DNA of 64,000 nucleotides from Nemertoderma westbladi (Eukaryota; Xenacoelomorpha; Nemertodermatida; Nemertodermatidae). Positions 43,598 through 54,273 of the stretch are shown one piece after another; positions within the stretch are counted from its first letter, which is position 1, and the number at the start of each line of letters is the position of its first letter. A program made the translations under genes and the position numbers. Below the pieces are notes generated by a model. The model had not been told where the DNA came from. It did not search any database and worked only from the letters and a program-made list of their open reading frames with translations. The DNA lies in the NCBI GenBank assembly GCA_032718475.1, contig JAUCBJ010004959.1, positions 24,305-88,304 on the forward strand, in the 5' to 3' direction.

Positions 43598-46144
43598 ATG
43601 GCGAGCAAATTGATCAGAAAGAGAAAGGCGGAGTCAGGAGGAAAGGAGATACTGGTGGATTTCACCGAGAGGCATCCGGAAGAGAAGACGAGAGGATACT
43701 ACGAGAGGTTGGAAAGGGGTCACGCGGCACGAGCGCTGCAGGATCACTTCCGGGAGATGCACGAACAGCGGCTGGTCGGGACCTACGGGACGCCGTCGCT
43801 GGACAACGCGATCTTCCAACACTTCCACTACGTGGTGAAAGGGGACGAGGCGAAGTTCGGGATTCCAAAGTACCCGAGGGAATCACCGAGGAAGGACTGG
43901 AAGAGATTCATAGAGTCCGTCAACAGGGGAGGATATATGATCCTAGACGACGAGGGAACCGTGAAAGACGAGGAGGGTTCGAGACGAGGATCGGCGGGGT
44001 CAGCCAGGACCATACTCCTACATTTGGCCGCGCCAAATGGGGACATCTTCTTATTCGATCTAGGAATGTATGGGAAGAAGGACGGGCCGAAATTAAATCG
44101 GTTACCGAAATCGGTACAAGTCTTGGTAAGAGAGAATTCGACGACGAAAGTGGGATCGGCGATTTGCGAGGACGCGGAGAGAATCATCGGTCCGGACGCC
44201 ACCAACCTCCTGGATATGCAGAAGGTCTTTATGGCTATGACGGCACCGGATGGGTTGGGGGTAGTCGAAAACACAGGCCAATGCGGGGTGGTGGCAATGG
44301 GCCAACTATTGGGGCTCGTGTGCCACAAACCGATGGACTGGGGGAAGTTCAGGGAAGAATACGGAGCAGAACTAGCGAACTCGCTAAAGTGGGGAGCGAG
44401 ACCAGGAAAGCAAGAGGTATATCAATTCCGCAGAGGAGCGATAAAGGTATATCAGAAGCGATATATCCTGCAGGAAGACTGGATGATGATAAGTTTGCTT
44501 AACTTATTTATGACCATGGTTATTGAGAGGGAACCAGCGGCATTTCTGTTATCGGGATCACCCCTAAGCTACAGGAGAGCCTTTAAAATGGCCTTCGACG
44601 GTCTGGTAGACCACCCGGGGCTGAAGGGCGAGTCGGTGTACTACAACAGCCGACATCTGGTAGACGGGGAGATAGATACGCCGTATCAGAGATGGGAGCA
44701 GCTAGAAACGGATAGACGAGAAGCAAAGCGACTGGAAGAAGTCGCTAGACGGGAGAGGATAGAAGCAGAGGAGAGGGAAGAGGAGGCCAGGACGCAGAGT
44801 TACGGCTTCGAGGAACAGGCAGGCTTAGACGAACTTCATTGGACTTCGTCAGGGAGTTCGGGGGAATCTCTAGGGCGAGAACTGGGATGGACGGTGGGAT
44901 CACCGAAACAGTCGACGTCGGGGTTGCAAGAGATGCCCATACCAGCGGGCGCCGAGGGCGACCAACCGCCAAGGAGGTTGAGGGAGTTAGAGGGATGGAG
45001 AGCTATGGGCGAGAGCCAAGGCGGGAAGGGACATAGTGGATCCATCGGGATACCGGGGTTGGAGCCACTGCCAGAGGAGGAGGAGGACGACGACGAGTTC
45101 GGAGAGATGCCGCCCATCGAGAGGATAGGCCACTCGGACACGGACTGGGTTGGCGGAAGGGTGGTGACGGCCAGTGGGGCGAGGGCCTTCTGGAACAGAT
45201 CCGGCAAGCGGACCTGGGTGCACGAGGAGCCGGCGATGGATTTCGCGGGGAGCACTATCAGGTTGGGCGAGCAACCGGGGACGGCACCACGGATAGTATT
45301 CGGGGAGACGATGCCCGAGAGGGGCAGAGAGATCGACGTAGACAGAGACACCAACGTGGAGAAGTTCGCCTACCAGCGACTCCACAGACCGCGGAGATCG
45401 CTTGGGACGAAGGACGACGTGGGGCGGGAGACATTGGTACTCGGCTGCGACTACTGTGGCAGGCAGACCCACCAGGAAAGGAGCTGCTTGTACCGGTTCC
45501 AAAAGGGAACCTTTTGTCTCTACTGCCGAGAGCCGAGCCACAGGATGGGGGCGTGTCCACGGTTGCATAACCGATGTCCAAAGTGCAACTTTCGGGGACA
45601 CTACGGACGCCAGTGCGACTGGATGGATGACGAAGAGAAGTTCAGAAGATTCGAAGAGTGGGCCGACGTCGGGGCCATGACGCGCCAGCGCATGAAGGCC
45701 CAGGAGTTCAAGTGGGGTTTCTTCCTTATCAATCAGGAGGCTCACATGGAAATCATAAAGCGGAGGCTACCGTTTACCTATCAAGAGGTAGCAACGGCGG
45801 CGTCGTATGCCGGAGTGATGAACACACAAAGATATTTGGACAGGTGGACGCCACAGAACCGAGGGGAGTTTAGGGATTTCTTGGCGGAGCACGTGCCGCG
45901 AGCAATGAAGATGATCCTATGGGACGACACCAGAGGGAGACAACAGGGCCACTCTGAGGGGCCACCGGCGAAGCGATATCGGGCACTAATAACACCAGTG
46001 CCCAAGGAGCCAACAACCGGAATCAGCAGGGAGGTGGCGGCGAAAGTCCGAAAGCAGAAAGCGGATCCCAGAGGAGCGGTGGTAACCAAGAAACGACCCA
46101 GGGAAGAGGACGCCAGGGGGAACTATCCCCAGAGGAACAGATAG
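43598..46144 (+). CDS. BEL/Pao ORF3: 3'-5' exonuclease-like domain plus three CCHC knuckles (848 aa)
   Basis: I start at ATG 43598; an upstream in-frame GTG is not needed. Residues about 95-310 resemble DEDD exonucleases of the RNase D/WRN type. WKRFIESVNRGGYMILDDEG gives the D-x-E motif (D117, E119). ILLHLAAPNGDIFLFDLG is the usual strand pair. KVGSAICEDAERI gives D192, LLDMQKVF holds D206, and RYILQEDWMMISLLNLF gives a candidate last Asp (D294, with Tyr five residues before rather than the usual four). Residues 370-560 are charged and acidic. Three perfect C-x2-C-x4-H-x4-C knuckles span 617-630, 640-653 and 660-673, and a basic tail follows. No signal peptide or membrane helix argues against an envelope protein. 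It may be a nucleic-acid-binding nuclease or a second gag-like protein. The exonuclease call is by eye. Confidence 0.6.
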   Translation: MASKLIRKRKAESGGKEILVDFTERHPEEKTRGYYERLERGHAARALQDHFREMHEQRLVGTYGTPSLDNAIFQHFHYVVKGDEAKFGIPKYPRESPRKDWKRFIESVNRGGYMILDDEGTVKDEEGSRRGSAGSARTILLHLAAPNGDIFLFDLGMYGKKDGPKLNRLPKSVQVLVRENSTTKVGSAICEDAERIIGPDATNLLDMQKVFMAMTAPDGLGVVENTGQCGVVAMGQLLGLVCHKPMDWGKFREEYGAELANSLKWGARPGKQEVYQFRRGAIKVYQKRYILQEDWMMISLLNLFMTMVIEREPAAFLLSGSPLSYRRAFKMAFDGLVDHPGLKGESVYYNSRHLVDGEIDTPYQRWEQLETDRREAKRLEEVARRERIEAEEREEEARTQSYGFEEQAGLDELHWTSSGSSGESLGRELGWTVGSPKQSTSGLQEMPIPAGAEGDQPPRRLRELEGWRAMGESQGGKGHSGSIGIPGLEPLPEEEEDDDEFGEMPPIERIGHSDTDWVGGRVVTASGARAFWNRSGKRTWVHEEPAMDFAGSTIRLGEQPGTAPRIVFGETMPERGREIDVDRDTNVEKFAYQRLHRPRRSLGTKDDVGRETLVLGCDYCGRQTHQERSCLYRFQKGTFCLYCREPSHRMGACPRLHNRCPKCNFRGHYGRQCDWMDDEEKFRRFEEWADVGAMTRQRMKAQEFKWGFFLINQEAHMEIIKRRLPFTYQEVATAASYAGVMNTQRYLDRWTPQNRGEFRDFLAEHVPRAMKMILWDDTRGRQQGHSEGPPAKRYRALITPVPKEPTTGISREVAAKVRKQKADPRGAVVTKKRPREEDARGNYPQRNR

Positions 46145-46856
46145 GTTCCCAGGGCCGGGGGAGAGAAACTGAGACTTGGACGTGGTACGCCTGGAAGGCG
46201 CCGCGTGGGACGTACGAACTATTAAGTACAAATTAAGCTGATGCAAATAATTAAAATAAGTGCAATTATATGTACGTACGTTGTGATCAGTAGTTTAGCA
46301 ATAAAATATACGTTCGGAGTAAGTACTATAGTCATACAACCTTTCTCAATTAGCTACTGGGACTGGGGGGATAACTGACTATGGCACTATGGACGAGACA
46401 CCAGACGATTTCACACTTCTTGAGTGCGACGGCACAAGAGGGGGGGGAGATTCGTCAGAAGGGATGAGGTAGTCGAAGTGGGGTTGAGGGACGGAGTAAT
46501 GGTGCGAAGTGCGGAGAGAGTGCGGACGCAATTCTAATGTGGGGGGGGGAGAATAAGAGGCTGAGTGAGGGACGAGGAGGTCCGAGGGTATGCGAGAGTT
46601 AGGGTGAGAGTGGAGAAGAGATAGGGCGAAAATGTTGGGGAAACAAAAGTCGCGTGAGAGGTTAGCGCGATCGGCCCGACATGGGACGCCAGGCATACAG
46701 GGTAGAGTTATCATACCCATAGGGAGCGGCCTGGAAAGCCGGCTCCGAGAGAAAAGAATTCCACCCCACACCCGATACTAGATCGGGATCCAGCGGGATT
46801 GTAGCGCACTTAAGGTGGATGCTATCCTCTCACCGGGAAGATAGCATGGGGGGGAG
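46145..46856 (+). other. 3' non-coding region and polypurine tract of the retrotransposon
   Basis: Contains no supported ORF. Purine-rich stretches (GAGGGGGGGAG-like) recur near 46436-46560. The last bases, GGGGGGGAG immediately before the 3' LTR (46848-46856), are the probable polypurine tract for plus-strand priming. Confidence 0.65.
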
Positions 46857-47400
46857 TGTTAGCTTATTCAATCCCGCTAACACCCCATAAAGTTAAGCCG
46901 ATAAGCAATATTGGGGGCCACGAGATTGGGTAATCACCAACTCGTGTCACCCCAACAAAATGGGAAGGAGAAACACAATGAGGGTCAGGGGCCAAACCCC
47001 TAACCCAGAGAGAACAGGTGGAGTGAACGGGAACACTCCAAAGGGCGCCAACAAGCGTATCAACCAATCAGAGGGGGGAAAGGCATCGATTAGGTAGAGT
47101 AGCAAGGCCAACCCGTGCAATATAGCCAGTTGGCAGTAATCATTTCATTCAGTTATCTCAGTATCATATTGGTGCTAGTTAGGTTAGTTAGTTTAGCTAG
47201 GGAAGGACCGGGACTTTAATTACCGTATCCCGCCTTCCGTATACGACAACATTATCCATATCTATACCTATATCTATATACCCGTACAACCGATTATTAT
47301 ATACGACGAACGACACGAACTCTTTTTACTTTTCACACACGGCGGAGACGCGTGAACTAAACAACCGGATAAACCGGGATCCTTCCTGGATCCCGTCACA
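46857..47400 (+). repeat. 3' LTR
   Basis: Same length as the 5' LTR (544 bp). Four substitutions are visible: GGG/GCG near offset 202, AAC/AGC near offset 246, CCT/CTT near offset 475 and GGG/GAG near offset 490. It is followed directly by the target duplication GGCTC. Confidence 0.92.
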
Positions 47401-47639
47401 GGCTCCTACTTGTAAGTTGAAAGCTGGTATCCCTACTGTGGCATTGACAATCAATTAGAAGTTATTATTTACCTATATTGCGAAATCATTCAAATAGCTT
47501 TTCTTTAGCCAATGATGTTTTTGTGAGATGAAATTCGAATGTAATACGATTTTTTCGCAGGTTTTCACATTTGGTCGACTCTTTATACAGTAGGCATTTT
47601 ATATATGAAGACTACGTTTTTATTTAAATTTATCTTTAT

Positions 47640-48070
47640 GAAGGGTCGATTATCTTCCTTACAGTATAACCCGTTCAGATACTAATTTGTTTATTGTTTT
47701 GGTTTTATTCAGCCCTCGAACCGCGTAACCTCGCTTTTTTTAGACAGTTGGAAACTGGATGCAAATCCCATCTCGACGAATTAATATCTCGCCCCAATGT
47801 TAAATTGCCAATTTGGGGAAAGGAGCAGTTTGCTTTGTATTGGCATGTTAGTTAATCTAAACACAACAATAAACGAGAGTCAATAGAACAGGTTACTGTT
47901 TTATTTTCGAGTTTCATCAGCTGTTATTTGAGTCGATTTCCCCCTGAAGAGGGATTAATTTTTATTGCGTCGAAAGTCTCCCAATCTGCGGTTTTTCGTG
48001 AAAACCTATAGTTCTTCCTTCACATAGGGTACTGCAAAGTGAAATATAACATTAGAAAGTTTAACAACAC
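47640..48070. repeat. Dispersed repeat (CAATAAAC family)
   Basis: Holds GTTTATTGTTTTGGTTTTATTCAGCCC, GCAAATCCCATCTCGACGAATTAATATC, AAAGGAGCAG, ACAATAAACGAGAGTCAATAG and CAAAGTGAAATATAACA words. They are shared with 20740-20890, 23100-23240 (inverted), 55780-55990 and 59215-59370. Non-coding. Confidence 0.6.
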
Positions 48071-48933
48071 AATAATATAAATTTTATAGCAATACAAATA
48101 AGTTTTTTGCAATAATATTACCTACTTTTCCATCAAAAAATAATATTGAATTAAAATAGGCCTAGTAGACTCTACTGTAGACTAAAAGAACGTTTAAAAA
48201 AAGTTAATAAATCGAGCACTAAATCACTCAACTCATATTTTTAGAGTGTCAACATCCCCTAAATTTGATCATTGCAGTTATGTGTGAATTGTATCAATTT
48301 TAGTGTATTTGTCAATATGGCATCAAGGCGCTAATGTTGACTTGTGCCGGACTTCACATTTTCTGCAATTTCTCAGAAACTATTCGCTCTATGAATGTTT
48401 TGAAGGTGTCTACACCAACTAAATCGGTCATTGCGGTTCTAAAGAGCATAATATCAATGCAGTAGGAATACTAGAAGTTAATCATCATAAAAACTGGGAA
48501 TATGACTCACTTGCGCCAAGGCATTAGAGTGGAAAATGGCCTTGTGCCTGTGGAAATATTTCCTGCATCCCCAAATCAAAATTTTGGTATCTATCGAAGT
48601 TTGGACCCATTTGATGACATCTGACAGTCTGATGTGCGAACTGCTCCCGAGTTGAAATTCGGAAAAAAGTTTTTTTTGGACCACCCTAATGAACAACTGT
48701 CAGACTGTAACGTACTGCTGTACTGTGTACTGCAGTGTATGTATTTATGTACCGTAGGTACAAGTTGTAGTTCTGTAGTTGGTTGGTATGGTTATGGTAC
48801 ATACCGGAATTCAACTGCAGAATTGTCCATTTTCTGATACCAATATAATCTGATAATCTGATACTAGATACTAAATAAGCGAAAGACTAGGCCTAAGACT
48901 TAAGAAGACACATACAAGAGCAGATTCCATCCG
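48071..48933. other. Upstream flank of the Mff gene
   Basis: AT-rich sequence with no supported gene; it would contain the Mff promoter and 5' UTR. No clear TATA box or CpG island is evident. Short ORFs here look random. Confidence 0.4.
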
Positions 48934-49554
48934 ATGGCATCCACCAACGCCCCCGGCGCTCGAACTAATCCACGCCGAGTGCCCCACCCATCCGAACTCG
49001 GTCTCCCGCATCCCTCCGTTATCGGAATGAATCCCGTCGTCTTTAACCCGGAGATAGAACGCCAAATGCGCGTTCCCGACAGAATACAAGTCGGTAAGGA
49101 GCAAGTCCAAAGCTTCGCAGATGATTCCTCTTTGCGTCACTTGAGGGAGCAAGAGAACACCGCTACTAAACAAAGTTCTATTATGCAAATCCCCGAGAAA
49201 ATAATTCTCGCCGAGGAAGATATTGACGACGACAACGTGGCTAAACAAAATTTGGATCACGGACACGGAGACGCCAACTATTACACGGAGCCTCTGGAAA
49301 CGCCTCCTGGTGGACCGAACGGTCACCTACCTCGACGCGATGACGTCACGACCCCACATTACCCGGGTTACGGCTCCAAGGAGTATTACAACCCGCCCCA
49401 GGAGCAGTCGTTGCAGACCCAGATGTTCTCCCTGCGGCAGCGCGTAAACGTTTTGGAACGTCGGGAAATTGAACGAACTAATCGGGAATTCTATCACTTT
49501 ATACTCACTGGGTTTGTTGTGGTCATTTCGCTCCATCTATTAATGCGTCGGTAG
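48934..49554 (+). CDS. MFF: Mitochondrial fission factor (Mff/Tango11 family), 206 aa
   Basis: Mff is a tail-anchored outer mitochondrial and peroxisomal membrane protein that recruits the dynamin GTPase Drp1 for fission. The N-terminal block FNPEIERQMRVPDRIQVG (residues 37-54) and the second short motif IMQIPEKIILA (83-93) match the conserved Drp1-binding motifs of the family. A coiled coil (MFSLRQRVNVLERREIERTN, about 164-183) precedes a single C-terminal membrane helix (FILTGFVVVISLHLLM) ending in RR, the typical tail anchor. Length is within the shorter range of the family. The ATG at 48934 gives the complete protein in one exon, whereas many animals have introns here, so a retrocopy or intron loss is possible. 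The reading frame has no defects. Confidence 0.85.
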   Translation: MASTNAPGARTNPRRVPHPSELGLPHPSVIGMNPVVFNPEIERQMRVPDRIQVGKEQVQSFADDSSLRHLREQENTATKQSSIMQIPEKIILAEEDIDDDNVAKQNLDHGHGDANYYTEPLETPPGGPNGHLPRRDDVTTPHYPGYGSKEYYNPPQEQSLQTQMFSLRQRVNVLERREIERTNREFYHFILTGFVVVISLHLLMRR

Positions 49555-51348
49555 TCTGCAGTCTGGTTGTATGAATTTATATTACAGTATTACTGCAGTA
49601 AACTGACCAAATAATCTCTAATAGTGAATACAAGAATAGGTGTCTTCTATTGGACGGTAAAGCTGCCGCCATGCAAGACCTGTTAAAATTTAAAAAGTAA
49701 ATAATTTTTTCCATCTTTGAGACATTTCTTTACTGCCGAGTGAGGTGAAAAGGTATAACTTTTCTTCCCTTTCACATTTTTTTTCATTATTTTTCTGCTA
49801 ACAAAACAATTATTTTTTTAATTTTTTCCCACTTTTTTTAAACTAGAAATCCCTTCTTTCGAATTGTGTTGGTCAACAAATATCTGGAATGATTTTTATT
49901 TAAACGTGCAAACATTAGCGCATCACCCCCTATAAGAAGATAATCACATACAGTTGAAGTACCTTCTAATTTATAGTTACAATTTTATCGTAAAGAAATG
50001 TTTCAATTGTTTTAGAACTTTTACTCACATTTATATTCACTCAGTTTGTGAAGCATTCATTGTAATAATAGCGGCTACATTATTCTAATGAATTGAATTG
50101 AATTATTTACTAGAAACCTTTAATATAGTTATACCGTTACCCTAGAACTTCTAACAGTTTATAACAAGAATACCGGCCATTGGCCACTTCTTTACAATAA
50201 GTCTTAAAAAACTTTTGACGACAATTTTTCACCATTCATTCCATTTCTTGGCCCCACCGATGTATTTATAAACTTTCTCACTAATATTATTTACTTTAAC
50301 TATCTACTTTACGGTATTATGTCTATAATACATCCGTCTCACGTTAACCCCTTCAGGTATATTGTATAGTTTTAGATTTTAAGTTTTAGTTTGTCTGCAG
50401 TCTATTAATACTTGAAGTTATTCATTGTGCTACCGAAAATTGTGTAATCTTTTCAATTACTAATATATTATATACACCATGAACCGTAATATAAACTACT
50501 GCTAGGTACGTAACGTACGTTCCGAAACGGACACGATATTACCGGCCATTGTGTACTAAGTATTAATAGTGCGTTAATGGTAATCTCGGTATTTATTCTT
50601 TAATTTTCTATAGTTTAGTTATGAAATATAGTTTTATAGTACACATACATACAATCACAATCACAATGCTAATGCTAATCTAATGAAATAGTATTTCGGT
50701 TATATATACATATTATTTATAATATTTCTTTAAGAACTTTTTATTAGCATCAGTTGTACTAAGACAATCGTGATGCAACCAGATATTTATGTCCCGCCCC
50801 TAATGCACATATAATAGTATCCGCGGTACTGTTAGTAGCAGATTGGATTGCTTGAACAATTAGCTAATCTAGTCGCACCATTTACATTCTACATATATAT
50901 TTCAGTAGAATTATTACACTGATAAATAATCCTACACGTAATTTATTTCTAGTTAATATAATATGTTTGCGTCATGTTCTTATGCTAAAATTATATATTT
51001 CACTGAACGAATCATAATATTTTTGATACATTTTATCAGCGTTCTGGTGGTGATAGCGTCGGAACGCTGCTATGTATTCGCTAACCTTGTAACACTAAAT
51101 ATCTAGAACACGTCTTGAGTATTATAATACTTATAATATACTTATAATAATACTTATAATAATTTATAATTCTCCATTGATGATGGCCATTGCAGGCTAA
51201 GTGTAGGATTATTTACCATAGAGTTGTTACAGTAACAGGAATTAAAGGCATAAAAGGGATATTAATTATGAATTTCATTTATATTCCTAAACATTTCAAT
51301 ATTTAAGCGAATAATTTAGAATTCAAAACGCTGATAAGTAACGTAAGC
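49555..51348. other. Intergenic AT-rich sequence
   Basis: Downstream of Mff I see only AT-rich sequence with scattered microsatellite-like stretches (for example TATAATACTTATAATA near 51115-51165). No ORF, RNA gene or clear TIR element is supported. Confidence 0.5.
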
Positions 51349-51369
51349 ACTCTGGAGTCCCGAATAGAC

Positions 51370-51662
51370 GGGGTGGGTGGAATAAACGGGGTGGGGGGTG
51401 GAATAAACGGGGTGGGGGTGGAATAAACGGGGTAGGGGTGGAATAAACGGGGTGGGGTGGAATAAACGGGGTAGGGGTGGAATAAACGGGGTGGAATAAA
51501 CGGGGTGGGGTGGAATAAACGGGGTGGGGTGGAATAAACGGGGTGGAATAAACGGGGTGGGGGGGTGGAATAAACGGGGTAGGGGTGGAATAAACGGGGT
51601 GGGGTGGAATAAACGGGGTGGGGTGGAATAAACGGGGTGGGGTGGAATAAACGGGGTGGGTG
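51370..51662. repeat. Minisatellite GGAATAAACGGGGTRGGGGT
   Basis: About 15 units of 13-20 bp built on GGAATAAACGGGGT with a variable number of GGGGT extensions. The unit begins with the same ACGGGGTGG as the element's terminal repeat, so the array may have grown from the TIR. The open frames across it are artefacts. Confidence 0.9.
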
Positions 51663-51898
51663 GAAAAATTTCATTATGCTAGTAGTCGGGGTGGCTGGAA
51701 TTAACGTAGTGGGTGGAAAATTTAACATACTTACTAACATACAGTTACTGTATAGGCGTACAAGTACAGTAGTACCTACGGCTACCGGTGGTATACTCGG
51801 TACACGGTTTTTGGTTTCTTTCACTTTCAAATCTCAATTATTATGAGAACAAACGTTTATTTACTCAATAAAAAATGTACTAATTTTTTTAGAAAAAA

Positions 51899-51960
51899 AC
51901 TCACCCACAATTATCTTATTCCAGACACCCCTTCTGGAATAAGATAATTGTTGGTGAGTT
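51899..51960. repeat. Perfect-arm hairpin
   Basis: ACTCACC...CAATTATCTTATTCCAGA is followed after a loop (ACACCCCT) by TCTGGAATAAGATAATTG...GGTGAGT. The arms are about 27 bp with one or two mismatches. It lies within the TIR element. Confidence 0.85.
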
Positions 51961-52191
51961 TTTTTTCAAAAATTAACAGCCGTGTCGCCCCGTCTATTCG
52001 GGACTCCAGAGTATTATTAAGTATAAGTGACATAGTAACCAAATTTCATACGCCATTGTGTGAAAAGAGCAATTAGCGTTTATGACCCTTTTATATTTAT
52101 TTAACTCTCTCGCTGCTCTCGTTCGGCTCGGTATAATATACATAATGTAATATTATGGTTTGTACAGAAAAATTGGAAAAAATTAGTAAGC

Positions 52192-52265
52192 ATCTCACCG
52201 GGGGTTGAACCAGCGCTATACGTATGCCTCATCAGCAGCGCTAACCATTTCAGCCTCAGTTAGAG
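52192..52265 (-). repeat. tRNA-like SINE head
   Basis: The minus strand reads GGCTGAAATGGTTAGCGC (A-box-like) and GGTTCAACCCC (exact B-box consensus GGTTCRANNCC). Acceptor stems do not pair convincingly, so I call it a tRNA-derived repeat rather than a tRNA gene. Confidence 0.5.
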
Positions 52266-52269
52266 TGAA

Positions 52270-53830
52270 ACAGGAGGGAAGTAGAAATAAATAAATATTC
52301 AGCTCGAGTATAGCTGCCAGGTGATAAATAAATAAATTAATTGTAGTTGAGCTTTTAATGCAACTTTAATGAATAATATTGTAATAAGTTGTTCAGAAGT
52401 GGCCTCATCAGTAGGACAAACCAGTTCAGCCACTTGCCCCTGACACTCATACTCTCTCATCTAATCCACTTATTGATCAGTAAAAATAAACAGTACAAAT
52501 AAATAAAGTGAAAAAGAGTACAAATAAAGTACATATAAAGTAAAGTAAAATAGAAGTATAAAGTACAAATAAAGTAAATAAAGTAAATAAAGTACAAATA
52601 AAGTAGCATATTATTATATCCTATCAATTTTCACCATTTCTGAACTAACCCATTATATATTACATCATATTACAGTTGCATTAACAGGTCAACTCAAATT
52701 CATTATATTCCTAGAACACATAGGCTACTGTAATTACACCCGGACCATAAAACGCTGAAAAGTGAATTGAATTGAATTTATTTATTTCCTCAAAATTTAT
52801 ATAAAAACAACAAACTAAACAATACCACAGAATCTGCTGGGTACTTTGGAGTGTGGGTGAACCGCCGCATGATATAATTATTATGATCCTTTATGTTTTC
52901 TCAACCTTTACGTCTTGGTACTGTAAATATTTAAAAGGTTGGTTTCAGTCTACTAGCGTATCTACGTCTAGTTTGCAACTTAAAGTAATGCCATTTGCAT
53001 GGTAGCACATACATTTTGCTTTTCGAATAACCGCGCGAAATGAAAGTATATTGTACGAAAGTATTTGAAGCTGTAAGCGTAGCTGTCCAACTTTGTCACT
53101 ACGTACTGCGCCGTATGAAATCTTAAAACCAAAACCCATCTGGATATTAACAACAACACCAACAACGCTACCAACAAACAACAACACCAACAATGCTACG
53201 CGGGCCTAAAAATAGTTATTTTATCTGATCGATTCAAAACTGTTATATAAGGATTATTGTTTAGGCTAGGCCTAGGCCTACAATATATCTCACTCTGATA
53301 CTGTATAATATTATACTGTGGTGCCGGTATGCATGTATGTGGTGTTATAGTCATGTAATGTTTTATATATAATATGATTCAAGAATATTATAATGTCACA
53401 AATGTTTACATATTTTATATTACATCACTGAGTAGATGACACGACACATAAACTTAAGAAAAACCTAAATTTAATGGGGATTTCATATCTGAAATTGGTT
53501 ACTCGACATAATGGCCCATTCTTGTTTTACTGTTGCAATCTAAATAACAAAGTGTGCCGAACGCTCTCGGCCTTGTTTCATACAGTATTTAATATGGGCC
53601 ATATGGATATGAGCATTAATTAGGTGGTGAATTACTGTATGACACTGTTCCAGGACATGGTGTACCGAATGAGTTTTAACATCGGGATCAGTATCTCTAT
53701 AGTTCTTTAGTCTAAGTACTAGAGGATACAGTATAGTGACCTACATTTTTTAGGTCCGCGTAACGAGACCTCTACACTAGTTTACTCCGTTGTTGGTCTT
53801 TGTTGTGAATTTCCAGTTGGGCTTTATAAG
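52270..53830. other. Gene-free stretch
   Basis: Contains a short tandem repeat of AAGTACAAATAAAGTA at about 52495-52610 and otherwise AT-rich unique-looking sequence. A TTCCAGGACATGGTGTA word near 53650 is shared with the dispersed element in 1-1767. No gene is supported. Confidence 0.45.
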
Positions 53831-53840
53831 GATTAATAAT

Positions 53841-53945
53841 AGCGAAGTTGGAAGATCATTGGACTTGGGATTCTAACGGCGCAGTAGCGAAGTTGGTTGA
53901 GCGTTGGACTTGGAATCTCTAGGTACCGAGTTCAATCCCATTTTG
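53841..53945 (+). repeat. tRNA-derived SINE with partial tandem head
   Basis: TAGCGAAGTTGGTTGAGCGTT (A-box-like) and GAGTTCAATCCCA (B-box-like) lie about 40 bp apart at 53884-53944. A truncated copy of the first part (AGCGAAGTTGGAAGATCATT) precedes it at 53841-53876. It lies about 330 bp upstream of the mL37 start codon. Confidence 0.5.
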
Positions 53946-54273
53946 TAATTTGTGGTGAATATTTTGGTAGAAGAATGGTAGTACGCCGTTCATGGAGACA
54001 GTTTATGCGTTAGTAGACGCGGACCTTTGCGCGATTTCGCGCATGTCAAATAAAACACCCATCTAACATTGACAAAAAAGCGGCGGGAAATTTGATATTT
54101 TGCTGTTTTGAACACAAATTTTATTATTTCAGTTCAGCTTCGCATACAGGTACATCTGTATGTGGGTAGTCGTAGTAGGCCCATTCAGTCGCATTTTTCT
54201 AAATAAACAAGCTCGACTCTCGACATAGCATTGCTGCATGGGTTCCTCGGTATTAAATCTTTAGGCAGTTAGG

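Larger units (their letters stand above)
32533..47400 (+). mobile_element. Complete BEL/Pao LTR retrotransposon (14,868 bp)
   Basis: Two 544-bp LTRs (TGTTAG...GTCACA) bound the element, and GGCTC is duplicated at 32528-32532 and 47401-47405. The LTRs differ at only four positions that I can see, so the insertion is young. Gag, aspartic protease, reverse transcriptase with YVDD, RNase H and DDE integrase follow in BEL/Pao order. The element is larger than is usual for the group, because of expanded gag-region repeats, a minisatellite after pol, and an extra 848-codon ORF. Pol is interrupted by a frameshift and a nonsense codon, and the gag region by shifts at G runs, so this copy as read is defective. 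A GGGGGGGAG polypurine tract precedes the 3' LTR. Confidence 0.92.
51349..52012. mobile_element. TIR element with GGAATAAACGGGG minisatellite and hairpin
   Basis: The ends are perfect 25-bp inverted repeats (ACTCTGGAGTCCCGAATAGA... at 51349 and its inverse ending at 52012). Inside are a GC-rich minisatellite on the left and a strong hairpin on the right. No transposase is present. The target duplication is not clear. Confidence 0.7.

Noticed and set aside
44275-44320. NTGQCGVVAMGQLL as a cysteine protease active site in ORF3
   Set aside because: No matching His/Asp context; the segment fits better as a helix within the exonuclease-like domain.
43598-46144. ORF3 as an envelope gene
   Set aside because: No signal peptide, no membrane helix, no furin-like site; it has CCHC knuckles and exonuclease-like motifs instead.
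51303-51846. Minus-strand ORF rich in FIPP/LFHP repeats
   Set aside because: It is a translation of the GGAATAAACGGGG minisatellite.
52192-53945. tRNA genes
   Set aside because: A- and B-box-like words are present, but acceptor and anticodon stems do not pair; these are SINE heads, as is 28261-28334.
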